From the NCBI RefSeq assembly GCF_003751445.1, contig NZ_RJUU01000001.1:5446001-5510000 (forward strand): a DNA stretch of 64,000 bases, read 5' to 3'. How positions within the stretch are numbered: the stretch's first letter is position 1; each line of letters opens with the position of its first letter. The notes below the pieces were generated by a model. That model was given only the letters and a program-made list of their open reading frames with translations. It ran no database searches and was not told where the DNA came from. Both the position numbers and the translations under genes were made by a program. Source of the DNA: Streptomyces sp. 840.1 (GTDB lineage: Bacteria > Actinomycetota > Actinomycetes > Streptomycetales > Streptomycetaceae). Shown here one piece after another: positions 9,089 to 16,646 of the stretch.

Positions 9089-9985
9089 GTGACGAGGTTC
9101 AGCGTGTGGAAGAGCTGTCTGGGCGCATTGAGCGCGTTCATTCTGGGAGCGGTCTGCGCCGTGCCGTCGGCGGAGGCTGCTGAGGCGAAGAACCTGCAGG
9201 TCATGTCATGGAACATGTGCGGCGTCGAGCGCTCGACGTATCACTGCGGGAACTACGGGACCCCTGAGCAGAAGATCGGCGTGGTGAAGTACCACGTGCT
9301 GAACAGCTATGTTCAGGCCGCTCTGCTCCAGGAGGTGTGCCAGGAGGACCTGGCGCTGCTGATGGACGAGCTGGGCACGGGCTGGAGTGCGAACTTCGCC
9401 CCGTACCAGTGGTCGCAGGACGGGGTGAAGTGGAACAGCCGGTGCGGTGATGACGATGGCCGGGCGGCCGTGCCCGGAACGGCGATCGTGGTCAAGGGAG
9501 GGATGACGGGCGCCCGGACGTATCCGACGACGCAGCCGTGGACCGGGCAGCAGTCGCCCTTCCAGTGCGCCACGGCGACGTACTGGGGCGTGACGTTGTG
9601 CAACGTTCACGCCGCGCGTCTGGGCAGCAATCCCGACCATCCGGAATGGGACTACCGCGACGACCAGTTCGCGGAGATCAAGGCGGTCGTGAACACATTC
9701 CCCAGGACCGTCTTCGGCGGGGACTTCAATTCGCTGTCCCCCGACGCGCCGGGCAACACGGCGGCCTGGGTGTGGCCGGAGGGCCTGTACTCCACCGGCG
9801 ACGGGACACCGGGGTACCAGGAATGCGACCAGACGGGCGCGTCACGAACGGGACGGCCCACGTACGACAACAGCACCGCGAAGCTGGACTACCTCTTCAG
9901 CAGCGAGCCCCGGCGCTGGTGCGTCGTGGCCGACTCCGCCTTCTCGGATCACCACGTCGTGATCGAGAGCGTGAGCGTCGCCTGA
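9089..9985 (+). CDS. Secreted endonuclease/exonuclease/phosphatase-fold protein
   Basis: 298 residues with a Sec signal peptide (hydrophobic core about 10-27, AEA cleavage near 30). The EEP (DNase I/sphingomyelinase) fold is marked by SWNMCG (Asn42), LLQEVC (Glu82), GGDFNS (about 210-215), LDYLF and the terminal SDHHV, the Asn/Glu/Asp/His set that binds Mg and cleaves phosphodiesters. Eight cysteines in the mature chain suggest extracellular disulfides. Substrate may be DNA, RNA or phospholipid headgroups. GTG 9089 is the only in-frame start that gives a good signal peptide; the SD is only GGGG. Confidence 0.8.
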   Translation: MTRFSVWKSCLGALSAFILGAVCAVPSAEAAEAKNLQVMSWNMCGVERSTYHCGNYGTPEQKIGVVKYHVLNSYVQAALLQEVCQEDLALLMDELGTGWSANFAPYQWSQDGVKWNSRCGDDDGRAAVPGTAIVVKGGMTGARTYPTTQPWTGQQSPFQCATATYWGVTLCNVHAARLGSNPDHPEWDYRDDQFAEIKAVVNTFPRTVFGGDFNSLSPDAPGNTAAWVWPEGLYSTGDGTPGYQECDQTGASRTGRPTYDNSTAKLDYLFSSEPRRWCVVADSAFSDHHVVIESVSVA

Positions 9986-10074
9986 CAGCCGGGCACCGTC
10001 CCGGCCGGTGCGCGATTCCGCAGGGGTGGCGAACGCGCCGTACGCCCGTGCGTGCCACGTCCGCATGAGTCTTT

Positions 10075-10085
10075 ATATGCCATAT
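10075..10085. promoter_or_regulatory. AT-rich palindrome ATATG-C-CATAT
   Basis: Perfect 5-bp arms around one base, 31 nt upstream of the NAD(P)-binding gene, embedded in the AT-rich run tttatatgccatattt that stands out in this GC-rich DNA. It could be part of a promoter or an operator for an adjacent regulator; no partner regulator is visible. Confidence 0.35.
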
Positions 10086-10115
10086 TTCGGACAGTCTCTC
10101 GACGAAAGGCATGTC

Positions 10116-10844
10116 ATGAAGTTCGCAGTCATCGGCGGCACCGGACTGATCGGGTCGCAGGTCGTCAGGAATCTGAACGCCGCCGGATACGAGGCACTCC
10201 CGCACTCGAAGTCCACCGGGGTCGACGTCATCAGCGGCGAGGGGCTGGACGGCGCGGTCGCGGGCGCCGATGTCGTCGTCAACCTGACGAACTCACCGAC
10301 GTTCGACGAAGCCTCCCCGGACTTCTTCCGCACGTCGATGGACAACCTCCTGGCCGCGTCCCGCAAGGGCGGCGTCGGCCACTTCGTCATTCTCTCGATC
10401 GTCGGTGTGGACCAGGTCCGGGAGCTGGACTACTACCGGGCCAAGGTGCTCCAGGAGGAAATCCTGGCGGCCGGTCCGCTCCCGTACTCGATCGTCCGGG
10501 CGACGCAGTTCATGGAGTTCATGGACTCGGTCCTGTCCTGGACGGCCGACGGCGACACCGTCCGGCTGCCCGCCACGCCGATTCAGCCGATCGCGGCCGC
10601 CGACGTGGCCGAGGCGGTGACGCAGGTCGCCGTGGGCGCGCCGCTGAACGGCATCCGCAATGTCGCGGGGCCCGAGGTTTTCACGCTGGACGAGCTGGGC
10701 CGCATGACGCTGTCCGCCAGGGGTGACGGCCGTACGGTCGTGACCGACCCCACCGCGGGGATGTTCGCCGCCGTCCAGGGAGACGTCCTTACCGACAGGG
10801 GTGCCCACCTCGCCTCGACCCGCTACGCCGACTGGCTGTCCTGA
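10116..10844 (+). CDS. NAD(P)-binding NmrA/SDR-like oxidoreductase
   Basis: 242-residue atypical short-chain dehydrogenase of the NmrA/NAD(P)H-binding group. ATG 10116 follows GAAAGG. The Rossmann motif GGTGLIG is at residues 7-13, and YYRAK stands in place of the usual YxxxK. The C-terminal substrate region is short. Proteins of this kind are quinone or flavin-nucleotide reductases or redox sensors. It is isolated: a strong terminator separates it from the convergent LCP gene. Confidence 0.75.
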   Translation: MKFAVIGGTGLIGSQVVRNLNAAGYEALPHSKSTGVDVISGEGLDGAVAGADVVVNLTNSPTFDEASPDFFRTSMDNLLAASRKGGVGHFVILSIVGVDQVRELDYYRAKVLQEEILAAGPLPYSIVRATQFMEFMDSVLSWTADGDTVRLPATPIQPIAAADVAEAVTQVAVGAPLNGIRNVAGPEVFTLDELGRMTLSARGDGRTVVTDPTAGMFAAVQGDVLTDRGAHLASTRYADWLS

Positions 10845-10877
10845 GCCGCCACGCCGCCCGGGGTGCGCAGGACGCAC

Positions 10878-10911
10878 GCAGCCCCCGCCGGAGGAATCCG
10901 ACGGGGGCTGC
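10878..10911. terminator. Bidirectional terminator
   Basis: gcagcccccg (10878-10887) pairs with cgggggctgc (10902-10911), with further ccgg/ccg pairing inside. It lies between convergent genes and can serve both. Confidence 0.85.
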
Positions 10912-10941
10912 GCGCCGTCCGGGACGGGTACCGCCGTGCGA

Positions 10942-12039
10942 TCAGCCGCCGGTCGCGGGGGACTTCTTGGCGGACTCGGGGATGGCCGAGTCCTCGCGGA
11001 GCGCCTTCCAGAGCGTCTTGGCCTGCGGCTGCGCCGCCACCACGCGGTTGGGGTCGGTCTTGTCGTACGCCACCGGCAGCATGATGGTCTCCATCGAGCC
11101 CGGGTCCACGCCGTTCATCGAACGGCCGAAGTCGGCCAGCGACTTGAGCGAGGCGAGACCCTCGTCGGTGGTGAGGGACTTGGTCGCGGAGTTGGCGATC
11201 CGGTAGGTGTTGGTCGGACTGCCCAGCAGGTTCTGCGACTTGACCTCGCTGAGCAGGGCCAGCAGGAACTGCTGCTGGAGTCCGATGCGGCCGAGGTCGC
11301 TGCCGTCACCGATGCCGTGGCGGGTACGGACGTAGGAGAGGGACTCGGTGCCGTTGAGCTTGTGGGACCCGGCGGTGAGGTCGAGTCCGGAGGACTTGTC
11401 GTGGATGTCCTGGGGGACATCGACGGTGACGCCCCCGATGGCGTCGACGAGGTCCTTGAACCCGGCGAAGTTGATCTCCAGGTAGTGGTCGATACGGACC
11501 CCGGACATCTTCTCCACGGTCTTGACCACGCAGGCCGGACCGACCTGGGAGTAGACGGAGTTGAACATCACGCGGTTCGCGGAGTCCATGGTCGAGCCGT
11601 CGGACTTGGTGCACTCGGGCCGGGTCACCAGGGTGTCGCGCGGGATGGACACGGCGACGGCCTTGTTGCGGCCCTCCGGGATGTGCACCACCATCGCGGT
11701 GTCGGAGCGGGCCCCGCTGACGCCGCCCCCGCCACCCAGCGCCTTGTTCTCCGCGCCGGCGCGCGAGTCGGAGCCGAGCACCAGCAGATTCTGCCCACTG
11801 GTGGGGAGCTTCTCGGGCCGGTCGTCCCCGAGCGCCTTGTCGATGTCGACGCCCTTGATGTTCCCGTTGAGACTGCTGTAGAGCCAGTACGCCGTTCCGC
11901 CCGCGGCAACGACGAGTACCAGGACCGACACCAGAACGACCCTGCGTATTCGCTGGCCACGTGTCCGCACCCGCTTGCGCCCGCGGCGGGGGTTCTCCGG
12001 CGAGCTGCCGTGGTCAGGGGTGATGGCGTCTTGGCTCAT
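10942..12039 (-). CDS. LytR-CpsA-Psr (LCP) cell-wall polymer ligase
   Basis: 365-residue LCP protein. A basic cytoplasmic N-terminus (RRGRKRVRTRGQRIRR) precedes one membrane helix at about 34-56. The extracellular LCP domain follows, with GSDSRAG, AVSIPRDT, INFAGFKDLVDAIGGV and the arginine motif SYVRTRHGIGDGSDLGR, residues that bind the polyprenyl-pyrophosphate substrate. LCP enzymes transfer lipid-linked teichoic acids or other glycans onto peptidoglycan. It lies at the edge of the envelope-glycopolymer genes that follow, divergent from the first of them across 306 bases. Confidence 0.9.
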   Translation of the reverse strand: MSQDAITPDHGSSPENPRRGRKRVRTRGQRIRRVVLVSVLVLVVAAGGTAYWLYSSLNGNIKGVDIDKALGDDRPEKLPTSGQNLLVLGSDSRAGAENKALGGGGGVSGARSDTAMVVHIPEGRNKAVAVSIPRDTLVTRPECTKSDGSTMDSANRVMFNSVYSQVGPACVVKTVEKMSGVRIDHYLEINFAGFKDLVDAIGGVTVDVPQDIHDKSSGLDLTAGSHKLNGTESLSYVRTRHGIGDGSDLGRIGLQQQFLLALLSEVKSQNLLGSPTNTYRIANSATKSLTTDEGLASLKSLADFGRSMNGVDPGSMETIMLPVAYDKTDPNRVVAAQPQAKTLWKALREDSAIPESAKKSPATGG

Positions 12040-12345
12040 CCTGAGTGAGTCCTCACAACTAATGGCCTGGTCAGGGCACAGGTGATGGGCTGGGACTCGG
12101 GTGGGGGGTGGAGCCGGTCCGCGTTTTCCTGGGACTGAGCACTATAGACAGTCGCTCTGGTGTACGTACGACGGCTGTGGCGTGACTGTGACACTCCCGC
12201 CAGGTGGCCAGGAGCCCCCCGACGCGCGCGAATCGTACGCTGGCGAGCCCGGAATTCGGGCCCATGCAGGGGCTTAGGATGTAACGGATTCGAAAATGCT
12301 GGGCGGGTTGTCGGATGTCAGTTCTGGAAAGGTAATCGCAGACTC
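12040..12345. promoter_or_regulatory. Divergent control region between LCP gene and beta-propeller gene
   Basis: 306 bases without a gene. The overlapping -10-like boxes TATAGT (minus, 12141-12146) and TATAGA (plus, 12143-12148) sit in actatagaca. A second plus-strand -10 candidate, TAGGAT at 12275-12280, is 65 nt before the beta-propeller start. Neither has a strong -35. No other structure stands out. Confidence 0.4.
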
Positions 12346-13425
12346 ATGCACGGACAGGATGCCCGCGCGACCTCGAAGGTTGCCCGTGGGGCCACAGCGC
12401 TGCGCGGCATCTGGCTCACCCGGGGCAAGGACGGCCGGCTCACCGCGTACGTTGCCTGCGAAGACGGTCTCCGCCGCTGGACGGAGACCCGTCCGGGCGG
12501 ACCGGAGTGGGACGCTCCGAGTCTCGTGCGGGTGCCGGAACTGACGCATCTGTCTGTGACGCAGAACACCGAGGCCTACGTGCACTTCGCCGGCCGCCGG
12601 GAGCGGCCCTCGGCCGACGGCGGCGTGCGCGTCGACATCGTGCACGCCATCCAGTATCAGACGGGACGGCCCCTGTCGGCCTGGAACTCGCTGGGGAACC
12701 CGCACAAGGAAGCCGACGTCGGCAGCAGGTTCGGTGCCCCCGTCGTGCTGGTGCGCGACTCGGGTGAGGCGCACGTCTTCGTCCGCAACGGGCGCGGCGG
12801 CATGATGGTGCGGCGCGAACGGGCGGACGGCAAGTGGCGCGCCTGGGAGGACCTGCGCTGCACGCGCATCAAGGACGTTCCGGCCGTCGTCGCGCTCAGC
12901 ACCGGATGCATCGAGATCTTCGCGGCGACGAACAAGGAGACCCTGCACTGGGAGCAGGAGAAGCCGGGCGGCGGCTGGGGCGAGGTGCGGCGCTCGCCGG
13001 TCGTGGTGCGGCCGGGCTCCCTGGCGGTGCTGGAGACCTCGGAAGGCCGGGCCACCTACTACTGGACCGATCCCGAGGGCGGGGTCGTCGCCTACCGGGC
13101 GGGCGGCTGGACCATGCCCCTCGGGGGCGCTCCGGGTGACGGTGCGCACGCCGCGGTCCGCGCGGTCCTGGAGGGCCTGGACTGCACGGTGCTGGCCCAC
13201 CGAGGGGCTGACGGCACGGCGGTCGTCGGCGTGGGAGTCACCGAGGACGAGGCCAACGGCCTGTGGTGGTCGGACACCGGCGTGCCGTGCCGGGACACCC
13301 CTGCCCTGAGGCACGACGCCCACGGCCGGGTGGTGATGGCCGTCGTCGGCGAGGACGGGGCGCTGCGCGTGGCGCGCCAGACGGACGGACCCGGGCTCAG
13401 TTTCGAGGAGTGGCGCACGCTCTGA
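12346..13425 (+). CDS. Beta-propeller (PLL/fucolectin-like) protein, paralogue of the following gene
   Basis: 359-residue protein of unknown function, ATG 12346 preceded by GGAAAGG. No signal peptide. Blade-like units of about 45-50 residues recur, each with a G.L.A/V strand and a W in a turn (GRLTAYVACEDGLRRWTE, KWRAWEDL), as in PLL/AAL-type sugar-binding propellers. It aligns throughout with the C-terminal part of the next gene: shared pieces include QYQ.GRP, .S.GNP, HVFVRN and DGRLRxARQ-like ends. This copy lacks the N-terminal domain of its partner. The context (CDP-alcohol phosphotransferase, teichoic-type polymerase) suggests glycan recognition inside the cell. Function unproven. Confidence 0.6.
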   Translation: MHGQDARATSKVARGATALRGIWLTRGKDGRLTAYVACEDGLRRWTETRPGGPEWDAPSLVRVPELTHLSVTQNTEAYVHFAGRRERPSADGGVRVDIVHAIQYQTGRPLSAWNSLGNPHKEADVGSRFGAPVVLVRDSGEAHVFVRNGRGGMMVRRERADGKWRAWEDLRCTRIKDVPAVVALSTGCIEIFAATNKETLHWEQEKPGGGWGEVRRSPVVVRPGSLAVLETSEGRATYYWTDPEGGVVAYRAGGWTMPLGGAPGDGAHAAVRAVLEGLDCTVLAHRGADGTAVVGVGVTEDEANGLWWSDTGVPCRDTPALRHDAHGRVVMAVVGEDGALRVARQTDGPGLSFEEWRTL

Positions 13426-13426
13426 C

Positions 13427-13494
13427 GGTCCCGCCGTGCCCTGGTTCCCTCGCTGTGCCGTGAGGGCCGGGCCGGCGCCCCAGGGGGCGGGACC
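13427..13494 (+). terminator. Structured terminator after first propeller gene
   Basis: ggtcccgcc (13427-13435) pairs with ggcgggacc (13486-13494), enclosing a smaller ccctc/gaggg hairpin. It starts two bases after the stop codon. Confidence 0.55.
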
Positions 13495-13653
13495 ACCCGA
13501 GGCTTCTGAATTTGATCGCACCTATCCTGATTGATCAGATGCCGGAGCGCTACGGGTCGATTTCCCGACCGGGATCGGACAAGTGCAGGTCGTTCGGGAA
13601 GGCTGGGTGTCCGTGAGGCCCCGCCTTCCACAGCAGAGGGGATCGTCGGGGGC

Positions 13654-15258
13654 ATGGCACGCAGAGGGGAGCGCCGGGCGGAGCGCGGCAGGCCGGCACC
13701 GGCCCGGACGCAAGCGGCTCCGGCCGTCGACTCGGGTGTGGCGATCGTGGTGGCCACGCCGGGGGACGCCGTGGCGCTGCTGGCTTCGCAGCAGAGCGGC
13801 CCGGTCGTCGGCATCGTCTGCGCCCGGCCGGGCGGAGCCGAGGAACGTGCGGCCCTCGACCGCGCAGTCGAGGACTGCGGCCGGCGGGGCGTGCGGGTGG
13901 CGGGCGAACCCCGGGTCCTCGACGCCGAGAAGGGGAAGATCACGGCAGGCGTGCTCGACGCGCTGCGTGAACTGCGTCCGCTGCGCGTGCACACCCTCGA
14001 CCCCGATCCCGCGCACGTCTCGTTCGACACGGAGGCCAAGCGGCCGGTGATCGCGGAGCCGCCCCTGCGCGGCAGCGTGGCGCGCGCGACGATCGCGGCG
14101 GCGCGCACCTACCAGCGGGAGCGCCGCTCCCCGGTCTTCGTGCACTGCCACCGGGCGGGTGCGGATCCCCGGCTCGGTACGCAGGCGTGCGCGCGCCACC
14201 CGCTGCCGGCCCGATGGGTCGTCACCGGGGTGGACGGCCGGCTCTCCGCCTACCTCCCGTCCGCGGCCGGGGTGCTGCGCTGGACCGAGCGGCTGCGCGG
14301 CAGCGGCGAGTGGGACGGGCCGGAAGTGCTGGAGGGCCCCGATCTGCTGCCCGGTCTCACCGTCGTCCAGGACGCCCACGGCTACGTGCACCTCTTCGGT
14401 CTGCGCCGGACCAGGCGCGCGGACGGCAAGGAGCACGTCGACGTCGTGCAGACGACGCAGTACCAGAGCGGGCGTCCCGTAGGCCCCTGGCACTCGGTGG
14501 GGAACCCGAACGGCAACGACCGCGCCAAGGGGCGCGAGGTCGGCTTTCCCTCGGCCGTGTTCGACGCCGGGGGGAACCTGCACGTCTTCGTCAGGAACTT
14601 CGGGCACGGGGTCAGTACGCGCCGCCAGACGCCGAACGGTACGTGGAGCGGCTGGCAGCACCTGCGCGCCGTGCCGGTCGCCGACGAGCTGGTCGCGCTT
14701 CCCGCCGAGCCCGGCGGCGCCGAGGTCTGGGCCCGCGCCAGGGAGTCGGCCTCGGTGGTCCGCTGGTACCGGGACGGGCCCAAGGGTGACTGGCTGCCGG
14801 ACACCACCAGCGCGGTGAGCCCCGCCCCGGGCACGCTGTCGGCTGCCCCCGAGGCGGGGACGCTGCGCTACCGGTACTCCGGCAGCAACGAGGTCTGCGT
14901 GGAGGTCCGGGGCGCCGGCCCCGTGAGCCTGGCCGGTGCGGACGGCGCCGGTCCGGTGGCCGGGGCGGCCGGCGTGGACATCCAGGGCTGGAGCTGCACG
15001 GTGCTGGCGCGATCCGGCGAGGCGGGGGCGTGTTCCGTGGGGGCGCACGCGGACGGCCGGCCGGAGAGCGGCGTGTGGTGGTTCGACGCGGGAGAGGTCT
15101 CGCTGGTGCCGCCGGCCGTGGCGGTGGACGGCCACGGCCGCGCGGTGGTCGCGGTGCTGGGGGCCGACGGCCGGCTGCGGCTCGCCCGTCAGGAGCCGGT
15201 GGCGAGTGGTCTGGCCCTCACCCGGTGGATCACCGTCGGGGCGCATGTGGACATATAG
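13654..15258 (+). CDS. PIG-L-like pseudo-deacetylase fused to beta-propeller
   Basis: 534 residues from ATG 13654 (GAGGGG 12 bases upstream; a TTG at 13531 is the alternative). After a basic Arg/Ala-rich start, about 60-180 looks like a PIG-L/LmbE deacetylase domain. VAIVVATPGDAVALLA is where the zinc motif HPDD(E/D) belongs, and RPLRVHTLDPDP matches the later family strand. RGSVARATIAAAR replaces the C-terminal DHxDH-type metal site. All expected metal ligands seem lost, so this would be a non-catalytic remnant. The remainder is the same propeller as the preceding gene. In other Streptomyces the two domains occur together with an active PIG-L part. Assignment of the N-terminal domain is by motif memory. 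Confidence 0.55.
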   Translation: MARRGERRAERGRPAPARTQAAPAVDSGVAIVVATPGDAVALLASQQSGPVVGIVCARPGGAEERAALDRAVEDCGRRGVRVAGEPRVLDAEKGKITAGVLDALRELRPLRVHTLDPDPAHVSFDTEAKRPVIAEPPLRGSVARATIAAARTYQRERRSPVFVHCHRAGADPRLGTQACARHPLPARWVVTGVDGRLSAYLPSAAGVLRWTERLRGSGEWDGPEVLEGPDLLPGLTVVQDAHGYVHLFGLRRTRRADGKEHVDVVQTTQYQSGRPVGPWHSVGNPNGNDRAKGREVGFPSAVFDAGGNLHVFVRNFGHGVSTRRQTPNGTWSGWQHLRAVPVADELVALPAEPGGAEVWARARESASVVRWYRDGPKGDWLPDTTSAVSPAPGTLSAAPEAGTLRYRYSGSNEVCVEVRGAGPVSLAGADGAGPVAGAAGVDIQGWSCTVLARSGEAGACSVGAHADGRPESGVWWFDAGEVSLVPPAVAVDGHGRAVVAVLGADGRLRLARQEPVASGLALTRWITVGAHVDI

Positions 15259-15284
15259 ATCCAAAGGTGAGCCGCATGCGCCGC

Positions 15285-15375
15285 ATGACAGTTTTTGGCG
15301 GTTCTGGATTTACCTTGATCTTGCTATGGTTTGATTCTGTCTTTATGTGGACCACAGGTGAATCAACTGTGTCCG
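15285..15375 (+). promoter_or_regulatory. AT-rich promoter-like stretch before the glycopolymer biosynthesis pair
   Basis: About 90 bases markedly poorer in GC than the surroundings. TTGATC at 15315-15320 with 17-nt spacing to TGTCTT (15338-15343) is the best sigma-70-like pair, and further ttgatt repeats lie at 15331 and 15391. It lies in the 197-base gap before the CDP-alcohol phosphotransferase gene and probably drives that gene and the polymerase. Confidence 0.4.
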
Positions 15376-15455
15376 AGATGTGAACGCCCCTTGATTGCGA
15401 CTTCTTGCAGGCCGATGGGGACGCGTTGCTCACGCTGAGTCGGGTCTGAGGGGTT

Positions 15456-16646
15456 ATGGGGAAGCTGTCGCTGCGGGCTGTTCAGAAGCTGACGTGCAAG
15501 AAGCGTGATGCCTGGTGGACCGTACTGCTGGTCGACCCCGTGGCCACCCGCATGCTGATCGGGATGGCCAAGTTCAAGTTCATCACCCCGAACAGGGTGA
15601 CCTGGTCGGCCCTGTTCGTCGGTCTCGGCTCGGCGTACTACTTCCTCAAGGGCGACACCTGGTCCCTGGTCATCGGGGCCGCGCTGTACCACCTCAGCTT
15701 CATCCTCGACTGCATCGACGGCAAGCTCGCCCGCCTCAAGGGCAACGGCACGGTCTTCGGCGGCTGGCTCGACTACGTCTTCGACCGCATCCGGGTGCTC
15801 TTCTGCGCCCTCGCCCTCATGGGCGGCCAGTACCTGCGTACGCACAACGAGCTCTACCTGCTCGCCGCGCTGGCGGTCGTCTTCCTCGACATGCTCCGTT
15901 ACGTCGACGCCCTCCAGATCTACAAGATGCGCATGTCCATGCGGCTCAAGATCGAGAAGGTCACGCAGGAGCGCAAGGCCCTGGAGGACGAGCTCGCCGA
16001 ACAGCAGGCGGTGGCCGGCGCGTGGAACGCACCGGCCGCGCCCGAGCAGCCCAAGGTCGTCTTCATCGAGGACCTGCTCCGCGAGAACCCCGGTGTGGAG
16101 GCCGAGGTCCTCAAGCAGCAGAGCGGTGACGTCGTCGACCTGCACGCCCAGTTCCGCCATCGCTTCCCCTGGTACACCCGGTTCCGCCAGGCCCTGCTGC
16201 GCAGCCGGATCAGGCCGCACCTCATCAGCGGCATCGAGTTCCAGATGTTCATCTTCATCGTCGCGCCGCTCATCGGCGAGATCCTCTGGACGACGGCCGT
16301 CTCGGCCGCAGCGCTCGGCCTCTTCGAGCTCGTGATCATGTACAAGTTCTGGCTGTCGACGCGTGACTTCACCCGGCTCATGGACGAGCTGGCCACCGCG
16401 CCCTCCAACGCCGGCGTCATCGCCGAGCATCTGCACCGGGGACGCCACCGCCGCGCCGGCGAGGCGGACGATGCCGCCGAGGAGCAGCGGGCAGTCCTGG
16501 TCCAGCAGTTCCCGCTCCCCGAGCGGGACGACGACCTGGGGTTCCAGCCGTACCCCGAGCCGTACGTGCCGCACGCCCAGGACATCGAGACGCAGCAGCT
16601 GCGGACGCTGCCCTACTGGGCCGAGAGCGAGGGGTCCGTACGATGA
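15456..16646 (+). CDS. CDP-alcohol phosphatidyltransferase-family membrane enzyme
   Basis: 396 residues, ATG preceded by GAGGGG. The complete CDP-alcohol phosphotransferase signature D-x2-DG-x2-AR-x8-G-x3-D-x3-D is present (Asp85, Asp88, Gly89, Arg93, Gly102, Asp106, Asp110), in an integral-membrane frame with helices before and after. A long cytoplasmic insert near 150-245 has charged, partly coiled-coil segments, and the C-terminal tail of about 80 residues is hydrophilic. It transfers a phospho-alcohol from a CDP-alcohol to an acceptor. With the adjoining TagF-like polymerase, a glycopolymer-priming role is more likely than phospholipid synthesis. Its stop overlaps the next start (ATGA). 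Confidence 0.85.
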   Translation: MGKLSLRAVQKLTCKKRDAWWTVLLVDPVATRMLIGMAKFKFITPNRVTWSALFVGLGSAYYFLKGDTWSLVIGAALYHLSFILDCIDGKLARLKGNGTVFGGWLDYVFDRIRVLFCALALMGGQYLRTHNELYLLAALAVVFLDMLRYVDALQIYKMRMSMRLKIEKVTQERKALEDELAEQQAVAGAWNAPAAPEQPKVVFIEDLLRENPGVEAEVLKQQSGDVVDLHAQFRHRFPWYTRFRQALLRSRIRPHLISGIEFQMFIFIVAPLIGEILWTTAVSAAALGLFELVIMYKFWLSTRDFTRLMDELATAPSNAGVIAEHLHRGRHRRAGEADDAAEEQRAVLVQQFPLPERDDDLGFQPYPEPYVPHAQDIETQQLRTLPYWAESEGSVR

